Assembly: GCA_039923855.1 (NCBI GenBank)
Contig: JBDTBW010000052.1
Span: forward strand, 9,398 to 73,397
Length of the DNA: 64,000 nucleotides
Reading direction: 5' to 3'
Source: 66-474 sp039923855
GTDB taxonomy: Bacteria; Pseudomonadota; Gammaproteobacteria; Xanthomonadales; Rhodanobacteraceae
A model generated the notes under the pieces. The model was not told where the DNA came from and did not search any database. It saw nothing but the letters and a program-made list of their open reading frames with translations. Shown here in pieces: positions 8,601 through 16,349 of the stretch. How positions within the stretch are numbered: the first letter of the stretch is position 1; each line of letters starts with the position of its first letter. Made by a program: the position numbers and the translations under genes.

Positions 8601-9658
8601 CGTTTTTGCGGAACGCCGCTGGTGGAGGACGGAGCCGGTACGATCGATTGCAAGGCGTGGGTTGCGCGCAGATCGCGCAATTGCGCCAATGCCCCGCCGA
8701 GATTCGGCTTGGGTTGCAGCGGGCGCGCAGCGAGCAGTCCGTGCAATATTGCGCGCGCGTTTTGCACGGGCTCGGCGCTTGCATCGAAATGCGTGACCAG
8801 CGCGGCATCGACGCGTTGCAATGCCGCACGGTAACCCTCGTCGTCATGGTCGAGCAGTGCGGCTTGCGCCTGCGCCAGGTCTAGCGATGCAAGCTCCCGC
8901 GCGAAGCGCGCGTCCGCCACCGGCAGCGGTCCGTTCCGAACGCGTTCGACGCGCAGGATGCCGCCGAAGGCATGCCAAAGACGCGACCACGCATCGGATT
9001 GCGGTGTCGCGGCCGTGCCGACCTCGGGTATGGCCAGGGGCAACGTCGGCATACTGGCGCGCAGGCTGTTCAAGGCATCCAGTGCCTGCTGGCGCGTGGG
9101 TGGCGCGGCGGCGGCCAGCGCGGCGCGCTCGCTGGCAATGCCCGCGCGCACGGGCGCGAACGCTGGATCCTCGACTTGCCCCAATGCCTGCCCGGCCAAT
9201 GCGTAGGCTTGCAACGCACCGTCGGCGTCGTGGAACAAGACATAACGTTGCTGGCCCGTGCGCAGCAGGAATTCAGCGTCGTCGAGCAACAGCGCATCGC
9301 GTCCGCTCAGATGTTGGTCGGACAAATTGGCCAGCGCGGTCTCGAGATTGCGTACGCGCTGATCGACACCCTGCAAGTTGTCGCGCAGCGCGCTGGCGCC
9401 GCTTTCGGCGTCGCGCAAGCGTTTGTCGATGGCTTGTTGTTGTTCGACGTTCGCGTTGTCGTCGCGTTCCACATTGGCGATCCGCGCATCCAGCCGTGCG
9501 GCTTGCGCGGTATCGTTCGCATCCGACCGCTGCGCGCGCCATGCCGCCCAACCGCCGAGGAGCAAGGCGGCAATCGCCAGCACCATCGCCAAACCGGCGA
9601 GGCCGGTGCGGGCGCGGCGCGGCGTTGATGTACGGGTGACTGGGAATTCTTCGCTCAT
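8597..9658 (-). CDS. hemX: HemX, membrane protein of the heme operon
   Basis: A 353-residue protein with one transmembrane helix at about residues 20-40 (GLAGLAMVLAIAALLLGGWAAW), then a coiled coil (RDNLQGVDQRVRNLETAL) and the HemX domain (DDAEFLLRTGQQRYVLFHDADGAL). Databases often call it uroporphyrinogen-III C-methyltransferase, but this protein has no methyltransferase domain. It lies between hemD and hemY in the usual order. A palindromic element separates it from hemD (9668-9754). Confidence 0.92.
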   Translation of the reverse strand: MSEEFPVTRTSTPRRARTGLAGLAMVLAIAALLLGGWAAWRAQRSDANDTAQAARLDARIANVERDDNANVEQQQAIDKRLRDAESGASALRDNLQGVDQRVRNLETALANLSDQHLSGRDALLLDDAEFLLRTGQQRYVLFHDADGALQAYALAGQALGQVEDPAFAPVRAGIASERAALAAAAPPTRQQALDALNSLRASMPTLPLAIPEVGTAATPQSDAWSRLWHAFGGILRVERVRNGPLPVADARFARELASLDLAQAQAALLDHDDEGYRAALQRVDAALVTHFDASAEPVQNARAILHGLLAARPLQPKPNLGGALAQLRDLRATHALQSIVPAPSSTSGVPQKR

Positions 9659-9667
9659 GCCGCAATC

Positions 9668-9754
9668 CTAGTGGACTGTAACGTTCATTTGGAAGATGGA
9701 TCGCGTCGCGAGACCAAGCGAGCCGCTTCTGAAATGGGCGTTACAGTCCACTGG
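9668..9754. repeat. MITE-like inverted repeat between hemD and hemX
   Basis: AGTGGACTGTAACG (9670-9683) is the exact complement of CGTTACAGTCCACT (9739-9752), and the match extends outward with one mismatch to 9668/9754. Inward, CATTT and AAG also pair. The element is about 87 bp with 14-16 bp terminal arms and no coding capacity. It fills nearly all of the hemD-hemX gap and, once transcribed, would form a long hairpin within the operon message. Confidence 0.8.
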
Positions 9755-9788
9755 CCGGTGCGCGGGATGGCGCAAGCATGTCGCCGGT

Positions 9789-10565
9789 TCAATATCGGGC
9801 TGCATGCGCGGCGATGATGGTCTCGATCAGATCCGCATCATGGGCCGAACCCGCGCACAATACCCGCGCGAAGCCCGCGAGTCGCGCCGCGCGCTGCAAC
9901 CGCGCGCTGCTGGCGATTGCGGTTCCGGCCAGCAATGCGCGCCGCGCGGCGTCGGGCAGACCGGCCATCAGATTGGCCAGCGCTTCGCCGCTGGACAAGG
10001 GCACGTACAGCGGTGCGCGTCCGCGCGTCAGCGCGCGTGCGTGACGGCGATCCAGCCGTGCCGGCATCCTTCGATAAACCTCGGCGAACGCGACGTCCGC
10101 GCCGCGCGCGGCGAGTTCGCGTTGCAGCAAACCGCGACCCCCGCGTGCGCCGAGGATGCCGACGGCCTTGCCACGCAGTTGTTGCAGGATCGGCAACGCG
10201 AGCAATCCTTCGCTGTCAGCGCGTGCCGGCGCGATCGCGTTCCCGACACCCGCGCGCTTCAATGCGCCGGCGGTGCCGTGGCCGGGCGCGAGCAGAATCG
10301 AGCGGGTTCGCAATGGCCGCAGCCCCGATGCGAAGCGCACCGCCGCCGGGCTGCTGAAGATCACGAAATCCGCGCGCAAGGCCCGATCCAATGAGACGCG
10401 CGTGGCGACCGCATCGTCCACACTGCGCAGGCTGGAGCCCGGCAGCGAAAAGGCCGCGCCGCCCAACGCGCGCACCTGCCTCGCGATCGCCGCGCCGGTT
10501 CCGGCCGGACGCGTGATCGCAACGCGCGCGCCGTCCAGAGGTTTTTTTGCGTGTGTGTGGGCCAC
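9789..10565 (-). CDS. hemD: uroporphyrinogen-III synthase
   Basis: A 258-residue cytoplasmic enzyme that closes and inverts ring D of hydroxymethylbilane to give uroporphyrinogen III. It has the typical weakly conserved two-domain pattern: ARVAITRPAGTGAAIARQVRALGG at the start, VIFSSPAAVRFA in the first domain, LAPGHGTAGAL at the hinge and YVPLSSGEALANLM in the second. The start is a GTG at 10565. It heads the hemD-hemX-hemY unit. hemC, often the gene before hemD, is not adjacent: a divergent thioesterase lies there instead. Confidence 0.9.
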   Translation of the reverse strand: MAHTHAKKPLDGARVAITRPAGTGAAIARQVRALGGAAFSLPGSSLRSVDDAVATRVSLDRALRADFVIFSSPAAVRFASGLRPLRTRSILLAPGHGTAGALKRAGVGNAIAPARADSEGLLALPILQQLRGKAVGILGARGGRGLLQRELAARGADVAFAEVYRRMPARLDRRHARALTRGRAPLYVPLSSGEALANLMAGLPDAARRALLAGTAIASSARLQRAARLAGFARVLCAGSAHDADLIETIIAAHAARY

Positions 10566-10625
10566 GCACGGATGCTAACCGAAGTCCGTGCGCGGCTTGT
10601 CCGATTGGCGGTCCGCCGCCAGACT

Positions 10626-10658
10626 AGGGCCTATTAACGCTGAGCGTTAACAGGCCCT
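10626..10658. repeat. AGGGCCT...AGGCCCT palindrome just upstream of a start codon
   Basis: AGGGCCTATTAACGC and GCGTTAACAGGCCCT form a 15-bp stem with one mismatch and a TGA loop. Its 3' edge lies only four bases before the ATG of the thioesterase gene at 10663. The outer part (AGGGCCTGTT) resembles the ends of the IS5-family element at 21248-22071, so it may be a short non-autonomous relative, or an RNA hairpin that affects initiation. Confidence 0.7.
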
Positions 10659-10662
10659 CTGC

Positions 10663-11115
10663 ATGCCCGATCATGCCGCGCAACTCGAACGTCATATCCT
10701 CGAGCACATTCCATTGGCGCGCGCGATGCAGTTGCGCGTGTCGCATTACGATGGCGCGCAACTGGAACTGGCGGCACCCCTGGCGCCCAATATCAACGAC
10801 AAGGGTTGTGCGTTCGGCGGCAGCATGACGTCGTTGATGACGCTGGCCGGTTGGGGTTTGCTGGAGCTCGCGCTGCGCGCGCGCGGAATCGAGTGCGACA
10901 TCTACATCGGCGATTCGCAGTTACGCTACCGCGAACCGCTGTGGGGTGAATTGCGTGCACGCGCGCGCTTTGCCAACGATGCCGCATTCGACATTTTTCT
11001 GGCAACGCTGAGCGAGTGCGGCAAGGCGCGCATCGAGGTGATCTGCGAAACCGCCGGCAACGAACGCGCAGCCGCAACGCTTGAGGCGGCGTTCGTCGCC
11101 AAGGTACGCGATTGA
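10663..11115 (+). CDS. YiiD C-terminal-type hotdog thioesterase
   Basis: A 150-residue protein matching the C-terminal thioesterase domain of YiiD/FabY-like proteins: NINDKGCAFGGSMTSLMTLAGWGLLEL includes the conserved G-G-S helix start, and GDSQLRYREPLWGEL follows. The family has a hotdog fold and is thought to act on acyl thioesters in the cytoplasm. It is divergent from hemD and followed by a lipoprotein gene. The substrate is unknown. Confidence 0.85.
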   Translation: MPDHAAQLERHILEHIPLARAMQLRVSHYDGAQLELAAPLAPNINDKGCAFGGSMTSLMTLAGWGLLELALRARGIECDIYIGDSQLRYREPLWGELRARARFANDAAFDIFLATLSECGKARIEVICETAGNERAAATLEAAFVAKVRD

Positions 11116-11181
11116 CCGGTCCGCGCACGCTGCGCGCAACTCGGGCACAATCGGAGTGCCATTCGCCGCGAGGAACCCACC

Positions 11182-11607
11182 ATGCGCGCATCCATTGCCG
11201 TGTTTTCCGTGTCCGCAGCGCTCTTGCTCGCCGGCTGCGCCAGCTTGCAGGATCACAGCAAGGACAAAATGCGCGACGACACGCTGGACAGTTACGCCGC
11301 GACCCTGCGCTGGGGCGATTTCGGCAGTGCCTATCAGTTCGTCGATCCGGAGGTGCGCGCCAAACATCCGCAAGACGCCGCCACCAAGGCGAAATACAAC
11401 AAAGTCACCGTCGCCGAATACGACGCGCAACCGCCGGCGGCGACCGGCGAGAATACGCTCAGCCAGATGGTGCAGATCAGCCTGATCGAGAAGGCCAGCC
11501 AGAGCTCGTACAACATCGTCGATCACCAGAATTGGCGCTGGGACCCGGTGGCCAAGCACTGGTGGCTGGAGTCGGGCTTGCCGGATATCACGCCGCAGCA
11601 ACAGTGA
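11182..11607 (+). CDS. putative lipoprotein of unknown function
   Basis: A 141-residue protein with a lipoprotein signal peptide (lipobox LLAGC, lipidated C19) and a small soluble domain containing two aromatic clusters (LRWGDFGSAYQFVDPE and HQNWRWDPVAKHWWLESGLP). The C-terminal WRWDPVAKHWWL pattern resembles conserved hypothetical lipoproteins of xanthomonads that I cannot assign to a function. It is probably exported and membrane-anchored. It stands 66 bp after the thioesterase gene on the same strand. Confidence 0.75.
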   Translation: MRASIAVFSVSAALLLAGCASLQDHSKDKMRDDTLDSYAATLRWGDFGSAYQFVDPEVRAKHPQDAATKAKYNKVTVAEYDAQPPAATGENTLSQMVQISLIEKASQSSYNIVDHQNWRWDPVAKHWWLESGLPDITPQQQ

Positions 11608-11681
11608 CCACACCGTATCGCGGGCGCCGCAATCTCGTCGATAATGCGCGGCTTGGCCCGTCATTGAGCTTGGCATATTGC

Positions 11682-11716
11682 CCCCTTGAGTCAAGGGGCG
11701 GCTGCGCGAAGCGCAG
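11682..11716. repeat. double hairpin, CCCCTTGA-TCAAGGGG then CTGCGC-GCGCAG
   Basis: Two adjacent palindromes in the 175-bp gap between the lipoprotein and rhodanese genes, followed by TGGGGG. The architecture (GC-rich stem, second CTGCGCGAAGCGCAG stem, G-rich tail) matches the elements at 45407 and 61181. It could terminate transcription of the lipoprotein gene but lacks a clear T run. Confidence 0.65.
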
Positions 11717-11782
11717 TGGGGGTTGTGGGAGCTGCATGCGCGATATGCGAAGCAAGCTGTATGTAAATAGAAACCGCACCTT

Positions 11783-12226
11783 ATGAACGATGTCCTTTCA
11801 CGCCTACCGCAATTCATCGCGCACCATCCCTTGCTGATCGCCGCATTCGTGGTGATCGTGCTGGCTCTGATCGGCCTGGAGGGTTCCAAACGCTTTCGCG
11901 GCTTCAAGGAATTGACGCCGGCGGGACTTACGCAACTGATCAACCGCGACAACGCGCTGGTGATCGACGTGTCGGTGCTGACGGATTTCGAAAAGGCGCA
12001 TGTGCCCGGTTCGCGTCATATCGCGCCCGGCCAGTTCGATCCCGAAAACAAGGATTTGAAAAAGGCGCGCGAACTGCCGGTGGTGACGGTCTGCCGCAAC
12101 GGCGTGGAATCGGGCAAAGCCGCGCGGCGTCTGGTCAAGGCCGGATTCACGGGCGTCTACACCTTGAGCGGCGGCATCGGCGCATGGCAGCGTGCGGATT
12201 TGCCTGTTGCCAAGGGTCGAAATTGA
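11783..12226 (+). CDS. membrane-anchored rhodanese-like protein (YibN type)
   Basis: A 147-residue protein with one N-terminal transmembrane helix at about residues 17-33 and a rhodanese domain. The active-site loop is VVTVCRNGVESGKAARRL, with catalytic C104, and the domain start (ALVIDVSVLTDFEKAHVPGSRHI) is intact. Rhodanese domains transfer sulfane sulfur; YibN-type proteins are inner-membrane proteins of uncertain partner. The usual neighbours (grxC, secB) are absent here. It ends five bases from the end of the convergent sigma factor gene. Confidence 0.88.
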   Translation: MNDVLSRLPQFIAHHPLLIAAFVVIVLALIGLEGSKRFRGFKELTPAGLTQLINRDNALVIDVSVLTDFEKAHVPGSRHIAPGQFDPENKDLKKARELPVVTVCRNGVESGKAARRLVKAGFTGVYTLSGGIGAWQRADLPVAKGRN

Positions 12227-12231
12227 AACGC

Positions 12232-13467
12232 TCAGACAAGAACTGACTGCCGCATCAAAAAAATGCGCATCGCGGGATCCTCGCAAAGGCCGATCGCGCG
12301 TTCGTAGGCCGCAGCGGCTTCATCATCGAGTCGCAGGCGCTTGAGCAAATGCGCCGCCAGCGCCCAATACGGTTGATAATTGACGACCGTTTCCGTAGGG
12401 ATCGCTTGCAACGAGGCCCATCCGGACTTGGCGCCGCGCGCTTGCGTGATCGCTGCGGCGCGGCCGACCAGCGCACCGATGCTCGGCGCCAGCCGCACCA
12501 GGCCTTCGTACAACAGCGCGATCGATTCCCAATCGGTGCGTCCGCAGCGCGCGCGTTGCGCATGCACCGACTGGATCGCCGCTTCCAGTTGGAAACGTCC
12601 GATGTGGCCGGCGCGCTCGGCCTCGCGCAGCAACCGATCCGCTTGCTCGATCATCGGCAGCGACCAGAACGCGGTGTCCTGTTGCGACAGCGGCACGTAT
12701 TCGCCGGCATCGGAGCGCCGCGCGTCGCGACGCGATTCGCAATACAGCATCAACGCAAGCAAACCTTTGGCTTCGGGCTCGTCCGGCAACAGATACAACA
12801 GCAAGTGACCAAGCTGGAGCGCCTCGCGAGCCAAATCTTTGCGACGCGGATCGGCGCCATCGGGATCATCCCAGCCGCTGCCGTAGGCGGCGTAGATCGC
12901 CTGCAGCACGGCATCCAGGCGCGGCGACAACTCTTTTGTTTGCGGGATCTCAAAAGCGATTCCGGCATCGCGGATCTTGGTTTTGGCGCGGCTCAGGCGC
13001 TGGCCCATCGTGGATGGTTTGACCAGGAACGCCGAGGCGATGCGCGCGGCATCCAGTCCCAGCACGATCTGCAACATCAACGGGGTGCGCACCGCGGCGT
13101 CGATCGCCGGATGTGCGCAGACGAACAGCAATTTCAAACGCTCGTCGGGAAACACTTCGTCTTCGCGCACCATTTCCTGCGCCTCGTCGGCGATCGCAAG
13201 CAGATCGGGGATCGCCTGCATTTGTACCTGCGCGTGGCGCGCGGCATCGATCAGCCGCCGCCGCGCGGCCGTCAACAGCCACGCTTCCGGTTTGTCCGGC
13301 ACACCATCGCGCGGCCAGGTTTCCAGCGCGGCATGGAATGCCTCGGCCAGCGCGTCTTCCGCCGCGGCGACGTCGCGCGTACGCGCCGCGAGAAAGGCCA
13401 GCAACCGTCCGTAGCTGGTGCGTGCGGCTCGCTCGACCGCACGCCCGGCTTCCTCGTTGCGATTCAT
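12232..13467 (-). CDS. ECF42-type RNA polymerase sigma factor with C-terminal TPR/DUF6596 extension
   Basis: A 411-residue sigma factor. Residues 1-160 carry regions 2 and 4 (EDALAEAFHAALETWPRDG; DAARIASAFLVKPSTMGQRLSRAK). The long C-terminal extension (LPDEPEAKGLLALMLYCESRRDAR; QLEAAIQSVHAQRAR; YEGLVRLAPSIGALVGRAAA) is the DUF6596/TPR region of the ECF42 group. ECF42 genes usually accompany DGPF/YciI-domain proteins, which is what lies upstream here. They have no classical anti-sigma factor; the extension is thought to control activity. The ATG at 13467 overlaps the TGA of the YjbR-like gene. Confidence 0.92.
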   Translation of the reverse strand: MNRNEEAGRAVERAARTSYGRLLAFLAARTRDVAAAEDALAEAFHAALETWPRDGVPDKPEAWLLTAARRRLIDAARHAQVQMQAIPDLLAIADEAQEMVREDEVFPDERLKLLFVCAHPAIDAAVRTPLMLQIVLGLDAARIASAFLVKPSTMGQRLSRAKTKIRDAGIAFEIPQTKELSPRLDAVLQAIYAAYGSGWDDPDGADPRRKDLAREALQLGHLLLYLLPDEPEAKGLLALMLYCESRRDARRSDAGEYVPLSQQDTAFWSLPMIEQADRLLREAERAGHIGRFQLEAAIQSVHAQRARCGRTDWESIALLYEGLVRLAPSIGALVGRAAAITQARGAKSGWASLQAIPTETVVNYQPYWALAAHLLKRLRLDDEAAAAYERAIGLCEDPAMRIFLMRQSVLV

Positions 13468-13808
13468 CGCTTGCGCGGCTTGCGTCGCGTCTCGGCCGCG
13501 ACGAACGCGCGCGCTTCGTCCGCAAGCGGCATCCACTCGCTTGCTTGTTGCGGCGTCAGCGTGATCCAGCCGTTCATCACCCTGCCGCCGCTGGCGAAAC
13601 GTTCGGCGCGTCCTTCCGCGAGCAATTGCGCTACGCGCGGCGGCGGCAGTTTCAGCAGCAGGCGATGCTTACGCGTCAGTGCGGCGAAAATCTTGCCGTT
13701 GACGCGCAAGGCGTCGGCGCCGAACCTGGACGAACCGCTCGGCATCCATTCGACGCCGTGATGCGCGGCGAGGGCGGCGAACGTTTCGATCCCGCGACGC
13801 GTATCCAT
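13464..13808 (-). CDS. MmcQ/YjbR- or TfoX-like small protein
   Basis: A 114-residue protein with the pattern VNGKIFAALTRKHRLLLKLPPPRVAQLL and GRVMNGWITLT, close to MmcQ/YjbR and TfoX N-terminal domain proteins (double-wing DNA-binding-like fold, function unclear). The ATG at 13808 is nine bases past the YciI gene's stop, and its own TGA overlaps the sigma factor ATG (ATGA). The three genes therefore form one tightly packed operon, read YciI, YjbR-like, sigma factor. Confidence 0.75.
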   Translation of the reverse strand: MDTRRGIETFAALAAHHGVEWMPSGSSRFGADALRVNGKIFAALTRKHRLLLKLPPPRVAQLLAEGRAERFASGGRVMNGWITLTPQQASEWMPLADEARAFVAAETRRKPRKR

Positions 13809-13816
13809 CGCGGCGT

Positions 13817-14179
13817 TCAGCCCTTCGGCACCAGATTCGGTCGCACCTCGAACACGCGGCCCGGGGAACGCGGCACCCGCGCGGCCCATTGCAGGGCGGT
13901 GTCGAGATCGGGCACGTCGATCATGTAGAAGCCACCAAGTTGCTCCTTGGTGTCGGCGTAGGGTCCGTCCTGCACTTGCTGCTTGTCGCCCTTGAAACGC
14001 AACGTGGTGGCGGTATCCGGCGGTTGCAGACCTGCGCCGCCGACGAAGATGCCGGCGTCCTGCAGCGTTTTCGTGTACGCGGGCCACACCGCCCAGTAGG
14101 CCTCTTTCTTCTTCGGATCGGTGTCGTTGCGCACCGCGAAGTCGTCGGCGGTTTCGTAGATCAGGATCGAATAATTCAT
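13817..14179 (-). CDS. YciI/DGPF-domain protein
   Basis: A 120-residue YCII-related protein (MNYSILIYETADDFAVR; VQDGPYADTKEQLGGFYMIDVPDLDTALQWAARVP). The DGPFAD-like motif is seen as DGPYADTKE. Such proteins are commonly encoded next to ECF41/ECF42 sigma factors and are thought to be targets or modulators of that regulon; some YCII members are enzymes. First gene of the three-gene ECF42 operon. Confidence 0.9.
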   Translation of the reverse strand: MNYSILIYETADDFAVRNDTDPKKKEAYWAVWPAYTKTLQDAGIFVGGAGLQPPDTATTLRFKGDKQQVQDGPYADTKEQLGGFYMIDVPDLDTALQWAARVPRSPGRVFEVRPNLVPKG

Positions 14180-14277
14180 GATGGTGCTCCTTGTCTGTTG
14201 AGAGCGCGAAGTTGTCGCTCAATCCCATGTCGTGCCACACGGCCGCATTTCGACATTGCCGAAAAAAACAGCGCGGT

Positions 14278-14994
14278 TCAAAGCTCCTCGACCCCCGTCA
14301 CCTTCGCCCGCCGCATCAGCCAGCTCACGCCGCGCAGGTCGGCCAAGCCCACCCACAATCGATCCCACATCCCATATTTGGAGACGCCGCGCGTGCGCGG
14401 ACGGTGGCCGACCGGGATGCTCACGCTCTGGTAGCCGGCGCGGCGCACCAGCGCCGGAAGATAACGATGCATATGATCGAAGTAGGGCAGCGCCAGAAAT
14501 GTTTCGCGCTCGAACAGTTTCAGCCCGCAGCCGGTGTCGGGGGTGGCATCGCGCAGCATCCGCGAACGCACACCATTGGCGATCTTCGAGGAAATCCTCT
14601 TGGAGAACGTGTCGTGGCGGGTCACGCGCCAGCCGGCGAACAATCTGATTTTTTGATCCGCTTGCGCGCGCGCAGCGAGCAGCTTCGGGATATCGGCCGG
14701 ATCGTTCTGGCCGTCGCCGTCCAGCGTGGCGATCCAGGCGCTGCGTGCGGCGCGCACGCCATTGCGGATCGCGGTGCTCTGCCCGCTTTGTTGCAGATGC
14801 CGCACGATGCGCAATTCCGGATGCTTTGCGCGTTCGGCCTTCAGCACGGCCAGAGCGTCATCGGAACTGGCGTCATCGACGTAAACGACCTCGTAATCGA
14901 CGTGCCCGCGCAGGGCCGCGGCGATTTCGGCCAGCAACGACGGGATGTTGTCGCGCTCGTTGAAAACCGGCACGACGACGGACAAATCGGGCAT
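14278..14994 (-). CDS. family 2 glycosyltransferase (polyprenyl-phosphate mannosyltransferase-like)
   Basis: A 238-residue GT-A glycosyltransferase: LSVVVPVFNERDNIP at the N-terminus, VYVDDASSDDAL, and TLDGDGQNDPADIP, which supplies the DXD metal and nucleotide site. The C-terminal part (HRPRTRGVSKYGMWDRLWVGLADL) matches DPM1/ArnC-like enzymes that load a sugar onto undecaprenyl phosphate. It lacks the two C-terminal membrane helices of ArnC. I prefer the ATG at 14994 (MPDLSVVVP) to 15021. No partner glycosyltransferase or flippase lies beside it. Confidence 0.9.
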   Translation of the reverse strand: MPDLSVVVPVFNERDNIPSLLAEIAAALRGHVDYEVVYVDDASSDDALAVLKAERAKHPELRIVRHLQQSGQSTAIRNGVRAARSAWIATLDGDGQNDPADIPKLLAARAQADQKIRLFAGWRVTRHDTFSKRISSKIANGVRSRMLRDATPDTGCGLKLFERETFLALPYFDHMHRYLPALVRRAGYQSVSIPVGHRPRTRGVSKYGMWDRLWVGLADLRGVSWLMRRAKVTGVEEL

Positions 14995-15070
14995 GCTCAC
15001 GCTTCCGCGACCATCGGACACGCATTATCGCGTATGTGACGGCCCCGTGCAGGCGTGTACATGCCGGAAC

Positions 15071-15098
15071 TGTAAGCCGAACTCGCCGGCGCGGGTCT
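15071..15098 (+). promoter_or_regulatory. candidate ECF promoter upstream of bufA1
   Basis: TGTAAGC (15071-15077) and GGTCT (15094-15098) are 16 bases apart and about 50 bp upstream of the bufA1 ATG. They resemble the TGTAA(C)C / CGTC pattern of several ECF promoters. A single weak match is only suggestive; no matching site was found upstream of the sigma gene itself. Confidence 0.3.
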
Positions 15099-15146
15099 GT
15101 TTGAATACCGGAATCGTTCCTGCATTCCTCATTTCTGGAGTAACCC

Positions 15147-15467
15147 ATGCAATCGCAAACCATGATCAAGAGCGCGCTGCTGAGCCTGCTGGCCGCCGGC
15201 ACGTTCGGCGCCGCAGCCACCGCCGGTGCCGGCCAGATGGGCCACGACAACATGGCGCAAGGCGCCACGGTGAAGTGCTACGGCGTCAACGCCGCCAACA
15301 AGAACGACTGCCAGTCGCCTGGCCATTCCTGTGCCGGCCTGGACAGCAAGGCGCGCGACCCGAACGCCTACGTCGAGATGCCTGGCGGCATGTGCACCAA
15401 AATCGCGGGTGGTTCGCTTACCGCCGAGGCGGCGATGAAACACGACAATATGGGCAAGCAGGGCTGA
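15147..15467 (+). CDS. bufA1: bufferin precursor BufA1 (DUF2282 family)
   Basis: A 106-residue exported peptide. It has a Sec signal peptide (residues 1-28, hydrophobic LLSLLAAGTFGAAATAGA) and four cysteines, C44, C55, C62 and C83, in the family pattern KCYGVNAANKNDC, SCAG and GGMCTK. DUF2282 proteins are the precursors of bufferins, ribosomally made peptides in which an MNIO enzyme modifies cysteines so that they bind copper in the periplasm. Met/His-rich ends (GQMGHDNMAQ, MKHDNMGK) fit metal binding. bufB starts three bases after its stop. The ribosome site is CTGGAG, eight bases before the ATG. Confidence 0.9.
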   Translation: MQSQTMIKSALLSLLAAGTFGAAATAGAGQMGHDNMAQGATVKCYGVNAANKNDCQSPGHSCAGLDSKARDPNAYVEMPGGMCTKIAGGSLTAEAAMKHDNMGKQG

Positions 15468-15470
15468 GGC

Positions 15471-16349
15471 GTGTCCTCCGCGTGCGTCTCGCACGCGCAG
15501 CCGATGCCGACCGCGGTCGGCATCGGCCTGCGGCCACCGCATTTCGAGCATGTGCTCGAGCATCGTCCGCGCGTGCCGTTCTTCGAGTTGCACAGCGAGA
15601 ACCTGTTCTGCGGCGGCGGCGCGCAATGGATCATGTTCGATGCTCTGCGGCGCGATTATCCGGTCAGTCTGCACGGTGTCGGCTTGTCGCTGGGTTCGGC
15701 CGATCGAATCGATCTCGCGCATCTTGCGGCGCTGCGTGAACTGATACGGCGCGCCGCGCCCGCGCTGGTTTCCGAGCATGTCTGCTGGGGTGCGGTGGAT
15801 GGCCGTCATTACAACGATTTGTTGCCGTTGCCGTATACCGACGAGGCGCTGGACCTTATGGTGGGGCGCGTCGCGCAGTTGCAAGATACGCTGCAGCGGC
15901 GCGTGCTGGTCGAAAACGTTTCAAGTTATATCCATTTCACGCACTCGACCATGCCCGAATGGGAGTTCCTCGCGGCGCTCGCCGCGCGCAGCGGCTGCGG
16001 GTTGCTGCTGGATGTCAATAATATCTACGTCAACAGCGTGAATCATGGCTTCGATCCCTGCCAATACATCGCGGGCATTCCTGCTGATGCGGTCGAGGAA
16101 ATGCACCTTGCCGGCTTCACCCGCAAGCCGGGCCTGCGCGGCGCGTTGCTGATCGACTCGCACGATCAGCGCGTGGATGCCGCGGTGTGGTCTTTGTACG
16201 CGAATGCGCTGGCCTGTATTGGTTCGCGGCCGACCCTGATCGAATGGGACCGCAACCTGCCGGAGTTTGCGGTGCTGCAGGACGAGGCGCGTATCGCCGA
16301 AGGCTTTCTGGTGCCTGATCAACATGCTGACCTCGCCCTCTCTGCTTGA
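15471..16349 (+). CDS. bufB: MNIO-family peptide-modifying enzyme BufB (DUF692)
   Basis: A 292-residue multinuclear non-heme iron oxidase with a TIM-barrel fold. Likely metal ligands are in ELHSENLF, LVSEHVCWG, VLVENVSSY, LLLDVNNIYVNSVNH, EEMHLAGF, IDSHDQ and IEWDRNLPEF, all in the order expected for DUF692. It would convert precursor cysteines (to thiooxazole-type or related groups) in the cytoplasm before export. The start used is the GTG at 15471, directly after bufA1; an ATG at 15504 (MPTAVGIG) is the alternative. It overlaps bufC by 26 bp. Confidence 0.93.
   Translation: MSSACVSHAQPMPTAVGIGLRPPHFEHVLEHRPRVPFFELHSENLFCGGGAQWIMFDALRRDYPVSLHGVGLSLGSADRIDLAHLAALRELIRRAAPALVSEHVCWGAVDGRHYNDLLPLPYTDEALDLMVGRVAQLQDTLQRRVLVENVSSYIHFTHSTMPEWEFLAALAARSGCGLLLDVNNIYVNSVNHGFDPCQYIAGIPADAVEEMHLAGFTRKPGLRGALLIDSHDQRVDAAVWSLYANALACIGSRPTLIEWDRNLPEFAVLQDEARIAEGFLVPDQHADLALSA

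Noticed and set aside
13113..13928. Plus-strand frame of 271 codons over the ECF42 operon
   Set aside because: It is antisense to the sigma and YjbR-like genes; its Arg/Pro/Ala-rich composition is typical of shadow frames.
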